From positions 1 through 64,000 of the forward strand of contig CAJNDD010000003.1 in the NCBI GenBank assembly GCA_905221435.1: a stretch of 64,000 nt of DNA. The letters run 5' to 3'. Shown one piece after another: positions 54,442 through 62,114 of this stretch. Source of the stretch: a bacterium. Lineage in GTDB: Bacteria > Bacillota > Bacilli > Lactobacillales > Streptococcaceae. The position numbers and the translations under genes were made by a program. The notes under the pieces are model-generated. The model was not told the origin of the DNA. It saw only the letters and a list, made by a program, of their open reading frames with translations, and did not search any database. The stretch's first letter is position 1, and each line of letters begins with the position of its first letter.

Positions 54442-57144
54442 TTATTGTGATTTTTTGCGTTTACGGTATACAAGACCGATAGAAGATAAAGCTGTGATAA
54501 TCGTAAGAGTAGCAGTATTAGTACGCTTTTCTCCTGTATTTGGAAGTTGTTTCTTAGGTTCTGCTTTTGCATTTGTAGCTTGTGCAGGAGCTTGATATGT
54601 TTTATCGTCTTTAGTTCCCACTGTCGCAACTACAGCCTTATTTTGAGCCTTAGCATCCACAACATCAACTACTTTACCGTTAGCATCAAATACTTCCTTA
54701 GGTTGACCACCTGCTTTACGGATTGCATCTTCTTTGTCTTTCAAAGCTTGCAAGCGTTTTTGTTCTGCAAGGTATGCGTCATGGTCGGCTTTAAGTTGCT
54801 TGAAGTTCTCATACCCACGAGCCTTAGCTTCAGCGATACCCTCAAGACGAGCTAACTCGTCCTTAGCAGTCTCCAACTCAGCACGAAGTACACCAAGCTT
54901 GGATTTGGCATCAGTAAGCTTTTTATCCAAAGCTTTAAGGACTTCATCACGCTTAGTAAGGGCAAGATTAAGAACTGTATAGGTATCAGTAGCCTCTTTA
55001 GACGCTTCACGTTTGCGAGCAAGGTCTTCACCTGCTGACTTACGAGCCAAGACTGCTACATCATGAGCCTTAGTAAGAACTTCCAATTCACCTTTGGCAG
55101 TTTCAAGAGCCTTGTCTGCTGAGGCTTTCTCAGCTTTGGCAGTTTCAAGAGCCTTTTTAGCTTCAGAAAGAGACTTATTCTTGTCTGCTGCATTTGATTC
55201 AGCAATTGCAAGTACCTCTTTAGCAGTGTTCCAAGCTTCAGTGTCTTCTTTCAACTGAGCTTTAGCTTCTTCAAGAGCCTTTTCAAGAGCTGGGACATCA
55301 ATCTTGTCCATTCGGATGTCAGATAAGTGACTACGAGCAGAGAATAGTTCAGAGTCAGCTTTACCGTACTTAGACTTAGCAAGATATACCCCATTTTCAG
55401 CATCTTTAAGTTCTGTATAAGCGTCGATGTACGCTTTTTGAGCCGCCTCAACTGCCTTTTCGTCTACCTTTGTTGTAGTTGAGGTAGTTTCTTGAGGAGC
55501 TGACAAAGTGATGGAAGCTTCATAACCCTTAGTTGTGTAACTACCTAGATATCCGATACCCACTCCAATGTTAGTCTTGTCAGAGTCACGCAACCCAAGA
55601 AGAGAAAGTGCACTACTGTAACGCTCTTCACTTGATGTATTTTCATTAACACCCATTAGAGCATTTACGATACCTTGGTACATAACTTGCTTAATGTGAG
55701 CCATAGTGGTTACTTTCTTACCAAGACCTAAGAAGTCTGGAATCATCTTAGAACGAATTGCAAGGGATGGTACATTTACATTAGACTCATTCTTAGCAAG
55801 TTCGTACTTCTCTTTGATACCTTTAGTGTTGTGTTTGCTATACTCACCACTGTTAGCACTAGTGAAAGCATTAGCGTAGTTGTTAAAGGCTTCAGCCAAT
55901 TTAAGAGAACTTTCAGTAACCTTGAGAGGTTTAGTACCAACCTTAGCACGCAAATCATTGATAATTGAAGCTGCATAGTAAGCCAACTGGATTTGTTGTT
56001 CTTTAGTTAGGTGTTGGAAGTCAGCAATTTCTGTTGCGTCCTTGTCTTCTGAACCATAAGGAACCCCGTTTAACTCTCCCGTTGAGTTGAAGTCTTTAAG
56101 AGATTTAGCACCTACTCCCGTTTCTTCGTCCATATAAGGAGTCTTAAGAGCTGCCTTACGAACTGCATCTACAGTACCTGTACCGTTAGCAAGAGCCTTG
56201 ATTGCATCGATATACCCCTGAGAAAGAGCTGGAGCATAACCTACTTTATAAGGAGTTACACCATCTTTTTGAATTAGTCGGTACTCCTCATCGCTAACTG
56301 TAGTTGTTTCAGTAACACCTTGTTTAGCTACGTTAAGAGCTGATTTAGCTTTTTTAACTGCTTCTTCTTTGGAAGCTTGGTTAGCATTAGCATCGTTAAG
56401 TTCTTTGGTAGCTTGAGATAACTTAGATTCAGCATCAGATACTTTCTTTTGAGTATCTTTCATAGCCTGTTCTTTGTTTGCTACAGCCTTCTTACCGTCG
56501 TCAAGTTTCTTCTGAGCCTCATCTACTGCTCGAGTATCAACTCTTACCTTGACTTCAAGAGAGTAAGCTCTTTTCTGAAGTTCAAGATTATCCCAAGTAG
56601 TAGTTGAAACAGAGTCTACCTTCTTCTGAGCGCTATCTACCTTATTAGCTGCATCAGTTGCAGTTTTCTCAGCTTTAGATACTACCTTAGTTTGGTCTTC
56701 AACCTTTTCAGCAGTTGCAGATACAGACTTATCGGCATCAGCTAGAGTCTTCTCAGCAGTCGCAAGCTCACTGGCTTTCTTGTCAGCGTCAGCCTTGGCT
56801 TCAACTACCTTTTGAGGTGTAACAGTCTTAGCTTCTTCTACCTTTTTAGTAGTTTCAGCGATAGTCTTTTCAACGTTAGCAATGTTTGCTTCAGTAGATG
56901 AAACAACTTCTTTTTGCTTAGATACATCCTGATTAGCCTTATCTGATTCAGCTTTAGCCTTATCTACGTCCGTTTGACTAGGAACTTTAGCAACAACCTT
57001 AGTTGCAGGCTTATTAACCGCAACCTCAGTCTCATTAGCTGATACAGTAGTAGATACCCCAAAAGCCGTAAGTGCTAAAGTAGAAACTACTGCACCAGTA
57101 CGCAACTTTTTGATGGTGCCGTGACCTTGTGTGTTTGATTCCAT
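54442..57144 (-). CDS. SEC10/PgrA-type surface-exclusion LPXTG protein
   Basis: 900 residues: signal peptide (GTIKKLRTGAVVSTLAL ... VSANE), a long N-terminal coiled coil (about 60-280), a CAP-like globular core (about 285-555, with EQQIQLAYYAASIINDLRAK and GVGIGYLG), a second coiled coil (about 560-800), and LPNTG (867-871) with hydrophobic tail and RKRKKSQ. This layout is that of the PrgA/Sec10 surface-exclusion proteins of enterococcal conjugative plasmids, which reduce uptake of a related element. Here it is the largest gene of the element and is divergent from the XRE regulator. It might also work in adhesion or aggregation. Confidence 0.85.
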   Translation of the reverse strand: MESNTQGHGTIKKLRTGAVVSTLALTAFGVSTTVSANETEVAVNKPATKVVAKVPSQTDVDKAKAESDKANQDVSKQKEVVSSTEANIANVEKTIAETTKKVEEAKTVTPQKVVEAKADADKKASELATAEKTLADADKSVSATAEKVEDQTKVVSKAEKTATDAANKVDSAQKKVDSVSTTTWDNLELQKRAYSLEVKVRVDTRAVDEAQKKLDDGKKAVANKEQAMKDTQKKVSDAESKLSQATKELNDANANQASKEEAVKKAKSALNVAKQGVTETTTVSDEEYRLIQKDGVTPYKVGYAPALSQGYIDAIKALANGTGTVDAVRKAALKTPYMDEETGVGAKSLKDFNSTGELNGVPYGSEDKDATEIADFQHLTKEQQIQLAYYAASIINDLRAKVGTKPLKVTESSLKLAEAFNNYANAFTSANSGEYSKHNTKGIKEKYELAKNESNVNVPSLAIRSKMIPDFLGLGKKVTTMAHIKQVMYQGIVNALMGVNENTSSEERYSSALSLLGLRDSDKTNIGVGIGYLGSYTTKGYEASITLSAPQETTSTTTKVDEKAVEAAQKAYIDAYTELKDAENGVYLAKSKYGKADSELFSARSHLSDIRMDKIDVPALEKALEEAKAQLKEDTEAWNTAKEVLAIAESNAADKNKSLSEAKKALETAKAEKASADKALETAKGELEVLTKAHDVAVLARKSAGEDLARKREASKEATDTYTVLNLALTKRDEVLKALDKKLTDAKSKLGVLRAELETAKDELARLEGIAEAKARGYENFKQLKADHDAYLAEQKRLQALKDKEDAIRKAGGQPKEVFDANGKVVDVVDAKAQNKAVVATVGTKDDKTYQAPAQATNAKAEPKKQLPNTGEKRTNTATLTIITALSSIGLVYRKRKKSQ

Positions 57145-57190
57145 CTATAAACTCCTTTTGATAGTTTTATAGTCCTATTTTATCACATGT

Positions 57191-57210
57191 TATAGTATTT
57201 TAAAACTATA
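57191..57210. promoter_or_regulatory. Inverted repeat in the divergent promoter region (candidate XRE operator)
   Basis: TATAGT-8 bp-ACTATA lies between the surface-exclusion gene and the XRE gene, with further TATAGT half-sites nearby (around 57163-57173). The XRE gene has a TATGAT -10 near 57260. It is probably where the regulator binds. Confidence 0.45.
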
Positions 57211-57287
57211 TAACTGTTTTTTTCTCTTTTTAAGTAGTTTTTAAAGGACACAAATTTCAGTATGATAGGATTTAAAGAGGTACTGAG

Positions 57288-57623
57288 ATGACAAAAATGA
57301 ACCTACAATCCTATATCAGCAAGCGAATCCGCTTACTGAGATTGCAAAAAAATATCACCCAACAGCAACTAGAGGAGCTGGCGGACTTACCATTAAAATA
57401 TACTTATAAATTAGAAAACCTTGAACCAAATATCAAAATCAAAACCCTTGAAAAAATCATGGACGCTCTTGATACAGATATAGAAAGTTTCTTTGACATT
57501 TCTCTGACTGAAAGTAATCCGCTGATAAATCAATTATTGTTTAAGCTGGAAAAATTAGCACCTAGTAAGCAAGAGAGGGTCACAAAACTTTTGATTGATT
57601 TCCTAGATGAGATAGAAAAATAA
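57288..57623 (+). CDS. XRE-family transcriptional regulator
   Basis: 111 residues. A Cro/CI-type helix-turn-helix (SKRIRLLRLQKNITQQQLEE, LADLPLKYTYKLEN) fills residues 8-65, followed by a helical C-terminal segment (LINQLLFKLEKLAPSKQERV). It probably represses its own promoter and that of the divergent surface-exclusion gene, and perhaps the tandem promoters at 58400-58635. A strong terminator follows at once. Confidence 0.88.
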   Translation: MTKMNLQSYISKRIRLLRLQKNITQQQLEELADLPLKYTYKLENLEPNIKIKTLEKIMDALDTDIESFFDISLTESNPLINQLLFKLEKLAPSKQERVTKLLIDFLDEIEK

Positions 57624-57656
57624 GCCAAGTCACATATAGCATGACTTGGCTTTTTT
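57620..57656 (+). terminator. Terminator between the XRE gene and the convergent gene
   Basis: Perfect 11-bp stem AAGCCAAGTCA / TGACTTGGCTT followed by TTTTTT. It could also stop the convergent minus-strand transcript. Confidence 0.88.
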
Positions 57657-57661
57657 AAATT

Positions 57662-58294
57662 CTATTTCAAGTAGTTATCCAATCCATTTCGCTCTTGTAC
57701 GTCCTTGATAAAGCTCTCTATATTATCCCAATCCTCGTAATCATCAGCAATCTTAAATGTGTCAAGACGATTAGCTACTTGAGAAAATATTTCAATGTTT
57801 TCTTCGGATTCAAATATCTTTTCGACTAAAGGTAGATATTCGAGAACTTTGGTTAGTAAGCTCTTATTTGCTAATAGCATAGGTAAAGCAAAATGACGAT
57901 TGCTATCTTTTTTCATGCTTTCTAGCAGTTTAGGAAATTCTTTATTTTCAATACGCTTTTCAATGATGTTTGTAACTTTATCCATTGTTTTAGAATCATT
58001 TTCTTGAATAGCTTGACAGATATTTTCAGCTAATTCATAAAATTCTTCATTTTTCATGATAGCATTATAAGATTTTTGACTGATATATGCTGTAGTAGAT
58101 GTCGGCATACCAAAGTAAATTTTTTCAAGAGTTTTGAAACCTACTTCACCATACAATTCATCTTCTACATATCTTAAGACAGCTTGGTAAGTATCTGTTT
58201 CTCCCTCTAATTCTTGATATTCTTTAAAGCTATCTAGTTCTTCAACCAGATTCAAGACAACACATGCGATTAATAATTCTTCTTTATACTTCAT
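57662..58294 (-). CDS. Hypothetical acidic helical protein of the element
   Basis: 210 residues, strongly acidic and helical (MKYKEELLIACVVLNLVEEL, VLRYVEDELYGEVGFKTLEK, IFESEENIEIFSQVANRLDT). No family recognised. It is the only gene of this module on the minus strand apart from the surface-exclusion gene. It begins just upstream of the duplicated noncoding repeats. It could be a stability or defence function; nothing in the sequence decides this. Confidence 0.6.
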   Translation of the reverse strand: MKYKEELLIACVVLNLVEELDSFKEYQELEGETDTYQAVLRYVEDELYGEVGFKTLEKIYFGMPTSTTAYISQKSYNAIMKNEEFYELAENICQAIQENDSKTMDKVTNIIEKRIENKEFPKLLESMKKDSNRHFALPMLLANKSLLTKVLEYLPLVEKIFESEENIEIFSQVANRLDTFKIADDYEDWDNIESFIKDVQERNGLDNYLK

Positions 58295-58328
58295 ATTGAA
58301 CTCCTTAATAATTTAAGATTGTACACAT

Positions 58329-58635
58329 GGTAACATTTTTGAGAGACAACTTCAATAGCAGTTAGGGTAAGCTTTGAAAAGCCTATTAAATCAAGTTTTT
58401 TTGTTAGGGGTGACGATACAGGGTATATGATTTACTATGATACTGTAAGCTAGTTCTTACAAAAAATCTTGTAATAAATTAAATTTGTCACACAGTAGCA
58501 TTTTTGAAAGGAAATGTCAATAGCGATTAGGGAAGCTTTGAAAAGCCTATTAAATCAAGCTTTTTTGTTAGGGGTGACGATACGGGTTATATGATTTACT
58601 ATAATACTGTAAGCTAGTTCTTACAAAAAATCTTG
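58329..58635 (+). repeat. Two tandem ~143-bp noncoding repeats with promoter and operator-like motifs
   Basis: Copies 58329-58471 and 58494-58635 are about 85-90 percent alike by eye. Each holds a GCTTTGAAAAGCC segment and CAAG(C/T)TTTTTT terminator-like hairpin, then GGGGTGACGATAC, a -10 (TATGAT in copy 1, TATAAT in copy 2), then the inverted repeat TGTAAG-CTAGTT-CTTACA. The 463-bp gene-free region 58295-58757 consists mainly of these repeats and precedes the transfer/replication genes. Confidence 0.85.
58595..58625 (+). promoter_or_regulatory. Probable main promoter and operator of the element's plus-strand operon
   Basis: TATAAT (within ACTATAATAC, about 58600-58605), followed within 3 nt by the palindrome TGTAAGCTAGTTCTTACA (58608-58625). 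A protein bound there would block transcription start. The -35 region is poor (TGACGA). Confidence 0.5.
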
Positions 58636-58757
58636 CTCGATTCTTAGCAAGTAAGAAAGTAGGTGATTATCATGTACTAAGAAATAAGTAGCAAAGATAT
58701 TGACAAAAATTATTTCGCTTTGTCATCTAACTATAGAAATTTTGAGGATTTTTAAAA

Positions 58758-59060
58758 ATGGAAATTTCAAGAATGGTAATTAAAGGTCAATGTCTAGGTG
58801 TCGGAGAATGGAAAGACTATGCTACACAAGAGATATTTGGTTCTACTCTAGACCTAGGTTTTCGAACTGCAAACGGTAGATTTTCAATGCAATCTATTAA
58901 AGTTCAGAACATTGATTCACGAGATTTCGAATCTTATGTTGATTCTATTATTGAACTAGATTTGACAGATTGCACAGTATCAGCTTACAGTCAGGGTTCA
59001 CGCTCTATATTATCTATTAGAGCAAAGAATGCAGAAGTGCAAGGGGTCATTGATTTATAG
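58758..59060 (+). CDS. Hypothetical protein, first gene of the element's plus-strand operon
   Basis: 100 residues, small and beta-rich: MEISRMVIKGQCLGVGEWKD, STLDLGFRTANGRFSMQSIK and VQNIDSRDFESYVDSIIEL. I recognise no family. In Tn916/ICEBs1-type elements the gene in this place is a small helicase-processivity factor (DUF961, HelP); this protein has similar size and position but not the same motifs. Followed by a perfect 10-bp hairpin. Confidence 0.6.
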   Translation: MEISRMVIKGQCLGVGEWKDYATQEIFGSTLDLGFRTANGRFSMQSIKVQNIDSRDFESYVDSIIELDLTDCTVSAYSQGSRSILSIRAKNAEVQGVIDL

Positions 59061-59064
59061 TATA

Positions 59065-59090
59065 ACAGAGGAAGTTTTCCCTTCCTCTGT
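59065..59090 (+). other. Perfect intergenic hairpin in the operon
   Basis: ACAGAGGAAG / CTTCCTCTGT with a six-base loop TTTTCC and no T run. It probably acts in RNA processing or stability, not termination. Confidence 0.5.
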
Positions 59091-59107
59091 CAGAAAGAAG
59101 GTAAACA

Positions 59108-59566
59108 ATGTATACAATTTTATTCACCATCATTCTCAGTCTGTTATGGCTTTTTTATAAATACGTTGAAATACAGCAAAGGAATATACAAGAAAAGATT
59201 CTCAATCTGTATATAGGTAACATCGAAACTGACATAGAGCAGGTTATAGAAAAGACAGCTTCTTTATCAGGGCAGAAGTTACTGCTTAATAATCGCTATA
59301 TTCGGAATATTGGAAGTTCTGCAACACAAGATTCTCATGTTTGGAGCTTTCCCATTATGCTAGCTAGTAAGCCTGATAACGAAGAAGAAGGCTACATTCA
59401 GCAGGTGTTTTTAGTTCAACTTGACAAGTATATAAGGGGAACAAACTGCATGGCTCAATGGTCAGACAAGAACCACCGCCTGATAGTCAATCCAACTTTT
59501 GGAGATATTTTACGATATAACAATCAGTATCATATCAATCTGCAACTAGAGTTCTTATACAATTAA
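59108..59566 (+). CDS. Small membrane-anchored protein of the element
   Basis: 152 residues: an N-terminal membrane helix (MYTILFTIILSLLWLFYKYV) followed by a cytoplasmic or surface domain (NIETDIEQVIEKTASLSGQK, WSFPIMLASKPDNEEEGYIQ, WSDKNHRLIVNPTFGDILRY). No family recognised. It ends 14 nt before the FtsK-like ATPase. In conjugative modules a single-pass membrane partner next to a shortened FtsK-like ATPase could supply the membrane anchor that ATPase lacks; that is inference. Confidence 0.6.
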   Translation: MYTILFTIILSLLWLFYKYVEIQQRNIQEKILNLYIGNIETDIEQVIEKTASLSGQKLLLNNRYIRNIGSSATQDSHVWSFPIMLASKPDNEEEGYIQQVFLVQLDKYIRGTNCMAQWSDKNHRLIVNPTFGDILRYNNQYHINLQLEFLYN

Positions 59567-59580
59567 AAGGTGGTATAAAA

Positions 59581-60303
59581 GTGAAGTGTTTTAAAGACAA
59601 GAGACTATTTGACGAGGGATATTCATTTGATTGGGATATTCCTGTAGAGAGAGTCCCGCATGCTCTGATAGTTGGTGCGAGTGGGGCTGGCAAGACATTT
59701 GCTACTAAGCTTTTTCTCGCCAGCTTTGCTTATTCCTACCCAGATAGTCAATTTTTAATAGCTGATTATAAGGCAGATTCAGATTTTGCATTCTTAGAAA
59801 ATTCTCTAGCTTTTAAGAAGTTTGAGACTGTCTCAGAAATCCTATTTAAGGGGTTAGAGATTCTTGAGAAACGACAAAGAGGTCAAGATATTTCTCGTAA
59901 TTTTATTTTGATTTGTTTTGATGAATTTAATGCTTGGCAGAACAGTCTGGACAGAAAAGCTCGTGAACAAGCAATTAAAGATTTTACTCGTCTGATACAG
60001 TTAGGTCGTTCGTTTAAAATTTATGTAGCCGTTGCCCAACAAGATGCACACAAAAACTCTCTGAGCTTGTCTAGAGATTCTATAGGCACAGTTATAGCTT
60101 TAGGGAAACTATCTAAAGAAACTATATCCATGCTTTTTTCAGATGAGAAAGAGAGCATAATCTCAAATAACCCTAGAGGAGTAGGATATATGAAAATAGG
60201 TGGGAAAAGTAGTCGTCTTATAGTAGTGCCTAGTTATAAGATAATACCTATAGAGAGATTAATAAAAAAGGCAGTTGAACGCTCCAATTGTTACTTTGAA
60301 TAA
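59581..60303 (+). CDS. FtsK/TcpA-like DNA-translocating ATPase (short)
   Basis: 240 residues beginning at a GTG with AAAGGTGG upstream. Walker A GASGAGKTFA, Walker B FILICFDEFNAW and an arginine-containing LIQLGRSFKIYVAVAQQD segment are typical of the FtsK/SpoIIIE group. Coupling proteins of Tn916-type elements are about twice as long; this one lacks the N-terminal membrane part. It should pump or hand over the element's DNA to a helper conjugation machine. Confidence 0.82.
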   Translation: MKCFKDKRLFDEGYSFDWDIPVERVPHALIVGASGAGKTFATKLFLASFAYSYPDSQFLIADYKADSDFAFLENSLAFKKFETVSEILFKGLEILEKRQRGQDISRNFILICFDEFNAWQNSLDRKAREQAIKDFTRLIQLGRSFKIYVAVAQQDAHKNSLSLSRDSIGTVIALGKLSKETISMLFSDEKESIISNNPRGVGYMKIGGKSSRLIVVPSYKIIPIERLIKKAVERSNCYFE

Positions 60304-60421
60304 AAAATTCCAGTTGTCTCACTGTAGCCGTGAGGCGAAGGTGGGGACAACTGGATAAATATCTTTAATATGGGTAGTGTAATCACCCACGTTCCGTATA
60401 AAAATAGAAAGTAGAATAACT
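60304..60421 (+). other. Candidate origin (oriT or double-strand origin) between ATPase and Rep genes
   Basis: A 118-bp gap with strong structure. A 9-bp outer stem CCAGTTGTC/GACAACTGG (60310-60318, 60346-60354) encloses CTCAC-TGTAGCC-GTGAG; further on lies GGGTAGTGTAATCACCC. In Tn916 and ICEBs1 the oriT is found at the equivalent place, just upstream of the relaxase/Rep gene. The nick site cannot be assigned. Confidence 0.55.
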
Positions 60422-61654
60422 ATGTACACAAGTCATAAAATTAAAAAAATTTTATCCGAAAATGCAAAACGAAATGTCATTATGACCAGTATTGATGAAG
60501 TTACCTTTGTAATCAAACCAACTGAGGATACAATAGGAGAATATCCAGAAAGATGGAATCAAACAGCTCCACAGATTGCTGAAATAATCGCTGAAAAGCT
60601 GAAATTACCATTACTTCTGGGAGATTATTCGCCTCCAGAACAAAGACTACCTGCAGGTTATACAGACGGTTTTGCTTTTAAAAATATGCCGTATTACTTT
60701 TCTATAGCTTGGCATTATAGAAATTTTACAATGGGTATTATTGTAAAATTTTCTGCGTCTGCCTTATCTCACTACAAGCAAGTGTATAAGGAATATTATA
60801 ATGAGGCTATTGACGTCAATATTATGGCTAAATTACTAAATGAAGAGTATTGGGAACTTAGATTAAGTCGTATAGACTTAGCAATAGATTATTTCAATTA
60901 CGATATGACAGTAAATGAGCTTTATCAAGGAATAAAAAATAAACAAATTCAAATTTTAAATCATAATGGTAGAAAAAACATCTCTAATATTTCTGCACAA
61001 GAAGTTAATGGTGTAGCTCAGACTATCTATATAGGAAGTAAGAAAAAAAATATACAAACTCTATTGCGCATTTACAATAAATACCAGGAACAACTTGACA
61101 ATCGTAGACGCTATGTTCACGTTGTGAACCTGTGTGATTCTTGGATACGTATGGAAGCTTCCTATAAAGGAACATATAGTAATCAAATTTTGGCATTGTT
61201 ATTAACTATTAGTAACGCAAATGAACTTAGTCAATTGATAGTAAATAAGATGATTGATAAATATGGTTTCTACAATTCAGAAGATGGTTTACCTATTCCT
61301 TTTACAAAAGATTTGTTCGTAGGTTCAGGTCATTTCCCTGAATTAGAATCTCTTTCTTCAAGAAACAACTATTTATTAGCTACTATTTCTTATATTATGA
61401 AAGGTAGTGGTTTCTTTCCATTGTTAAAAAAGATTGAGGAAATATGGGGGGGAGAAGCTCGTAATCATTTTATTATTCGTTTAATTCAAGAGTATGAGTG
61501 GAACTACATACCAAACCAAGATGTTGAGCTATGGCTTAACAAATTTAGCTCAGAACTCTCTCAATTAAATTATAAAGAGTATTTTGAAGATAGTTTTAAG
61601 CTATTCTATCAAAAAAACAATATCACTCCGAAACGACCTAAAAACAAAGAGTAA
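60422..61654 (+). CDS. Replication initiation factor / MobT-like relaxase (Rep_trans)
   Basis: 410 residues of the Rep_trans (PF02486) group. Motifs: WELRLSRIDLAIDYFNYDMT, the strand-tyrosine region TIYIGSKKKNIQTLLRIYNK with the likely nucleophile Tyr in RIYNKY, and WIRMEASYKG. Homologues are Tn916 Orf20 and ICEBs1 NicK, which nick oriT and start rolling-circle replication. The N-terminal helix-turn-helix of some members is not obvious here. Preceded by the structured 118-bp region, its probable target. Confidence 0.85.
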   Translation: MYTSHKIKKILSENAKRNVIMTSIDEVTFVIKPTEDTIGEYPERWNQTAPQIAEIIAEKLKLPLLLGDYSPPEQRLPAGYTDGFAFKNMPYYFSIAWHYRNFTMGIIVKFSASALSHYKQVYKEYYNEAIDVNIMAKLLNEEYWELRLSRIDLAIDYFNYDMTVNELYQGIKNKQIQILNHNGRKNISNISAQEVNGVAQTIYIGSKKKNIQTLLRIYNKYQEQLDNRRRYVHVVNLCDSWIRMEASYKGTYSNQILALLLTISNANELSQLIVNKMIDKYGFYNSEDGLPIPFTKDLFVGSGHFPELESLSSRNNYLLATISYIMKGSGFFPLLKKIEEIWGGEARNHFIIRLIQEYEWNYIPNQDVELWLNKFSSELSQLNYKEYFEDSFKLFYQKNNITPKRPKNKE

Positions 61655-61728
61655 TATTGCTTGAAAAATAGTATAGGGATGATTTTCATCACCTCTAGCT
61701 ATTATCTCATAAAAAAGGAGAATTTTCT

Positions 61729-62070
61729 ATGACTGAGATAAATAAAATTACTGTTGATTTAATCAATGTAGAGATACAATTACCAGAAGATAAAATTATC
61801 GTCGATAGAAAAGAATATGATAATTTACAACATAATTCTTCTCAAGGTAGATATATGACCTTATCTGATGTTCTACAACTTCTATCAGTTTCAAGACCGT
61901 GGTTACTTGATAATGTATTGAATAACTCAAAAATTCGGAAAGAAATTGATGTTGAATTAAATCCAGATGGGTTCGTTAAATATCCTGAGAACCAAGGTGG
62001 ACGCTATTTCTTTTTGGCGAGTAAAACAAAACAATGGTTTGAAGAAAACTTTAGAGAAATTATGGTATAA
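61729..62070 (+). CDS. DUF771 excisionase-like DNA-binding protein
   Basis: 113 residues. The C-terminal part (GRYMTLSDVLQLLSVSRPWL, LNPDGFVKYPENQGGRYFFL, KTKQWFEENF) fits the DUF771/excisionase-type winged helix found next to integrases of streptococcal phages and mobilizable elements. Ribosome site AAGGAG. It lies 44 nt before the integrase and probably directs excision. Confidence 0.78.
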   Translation: MTEINKITVDLINVEIQLPEDKIIVDRKEYDNLQHNSSQGRYMTLSDVLQLLSVSRPWLLDNVLNNSKIRKEIDVELNPDGFVKYPENQGGRYFFLASKTKQWFEENFREIMV

Positions 62071-62114
62071 TAGCCTTGGCAAAAACCTTGGTTATCTATT
62101 GAAAGAGGTAACTA

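Noticed and set aside
58329..58635. Tandem repeats considered as a CRISPR array or plasmid-type iterons
   Set aside because: Only two long copies of about 143 bp without short repeat/spacer structure. Promoter and palindrome motifs point to a regulatory duplication.
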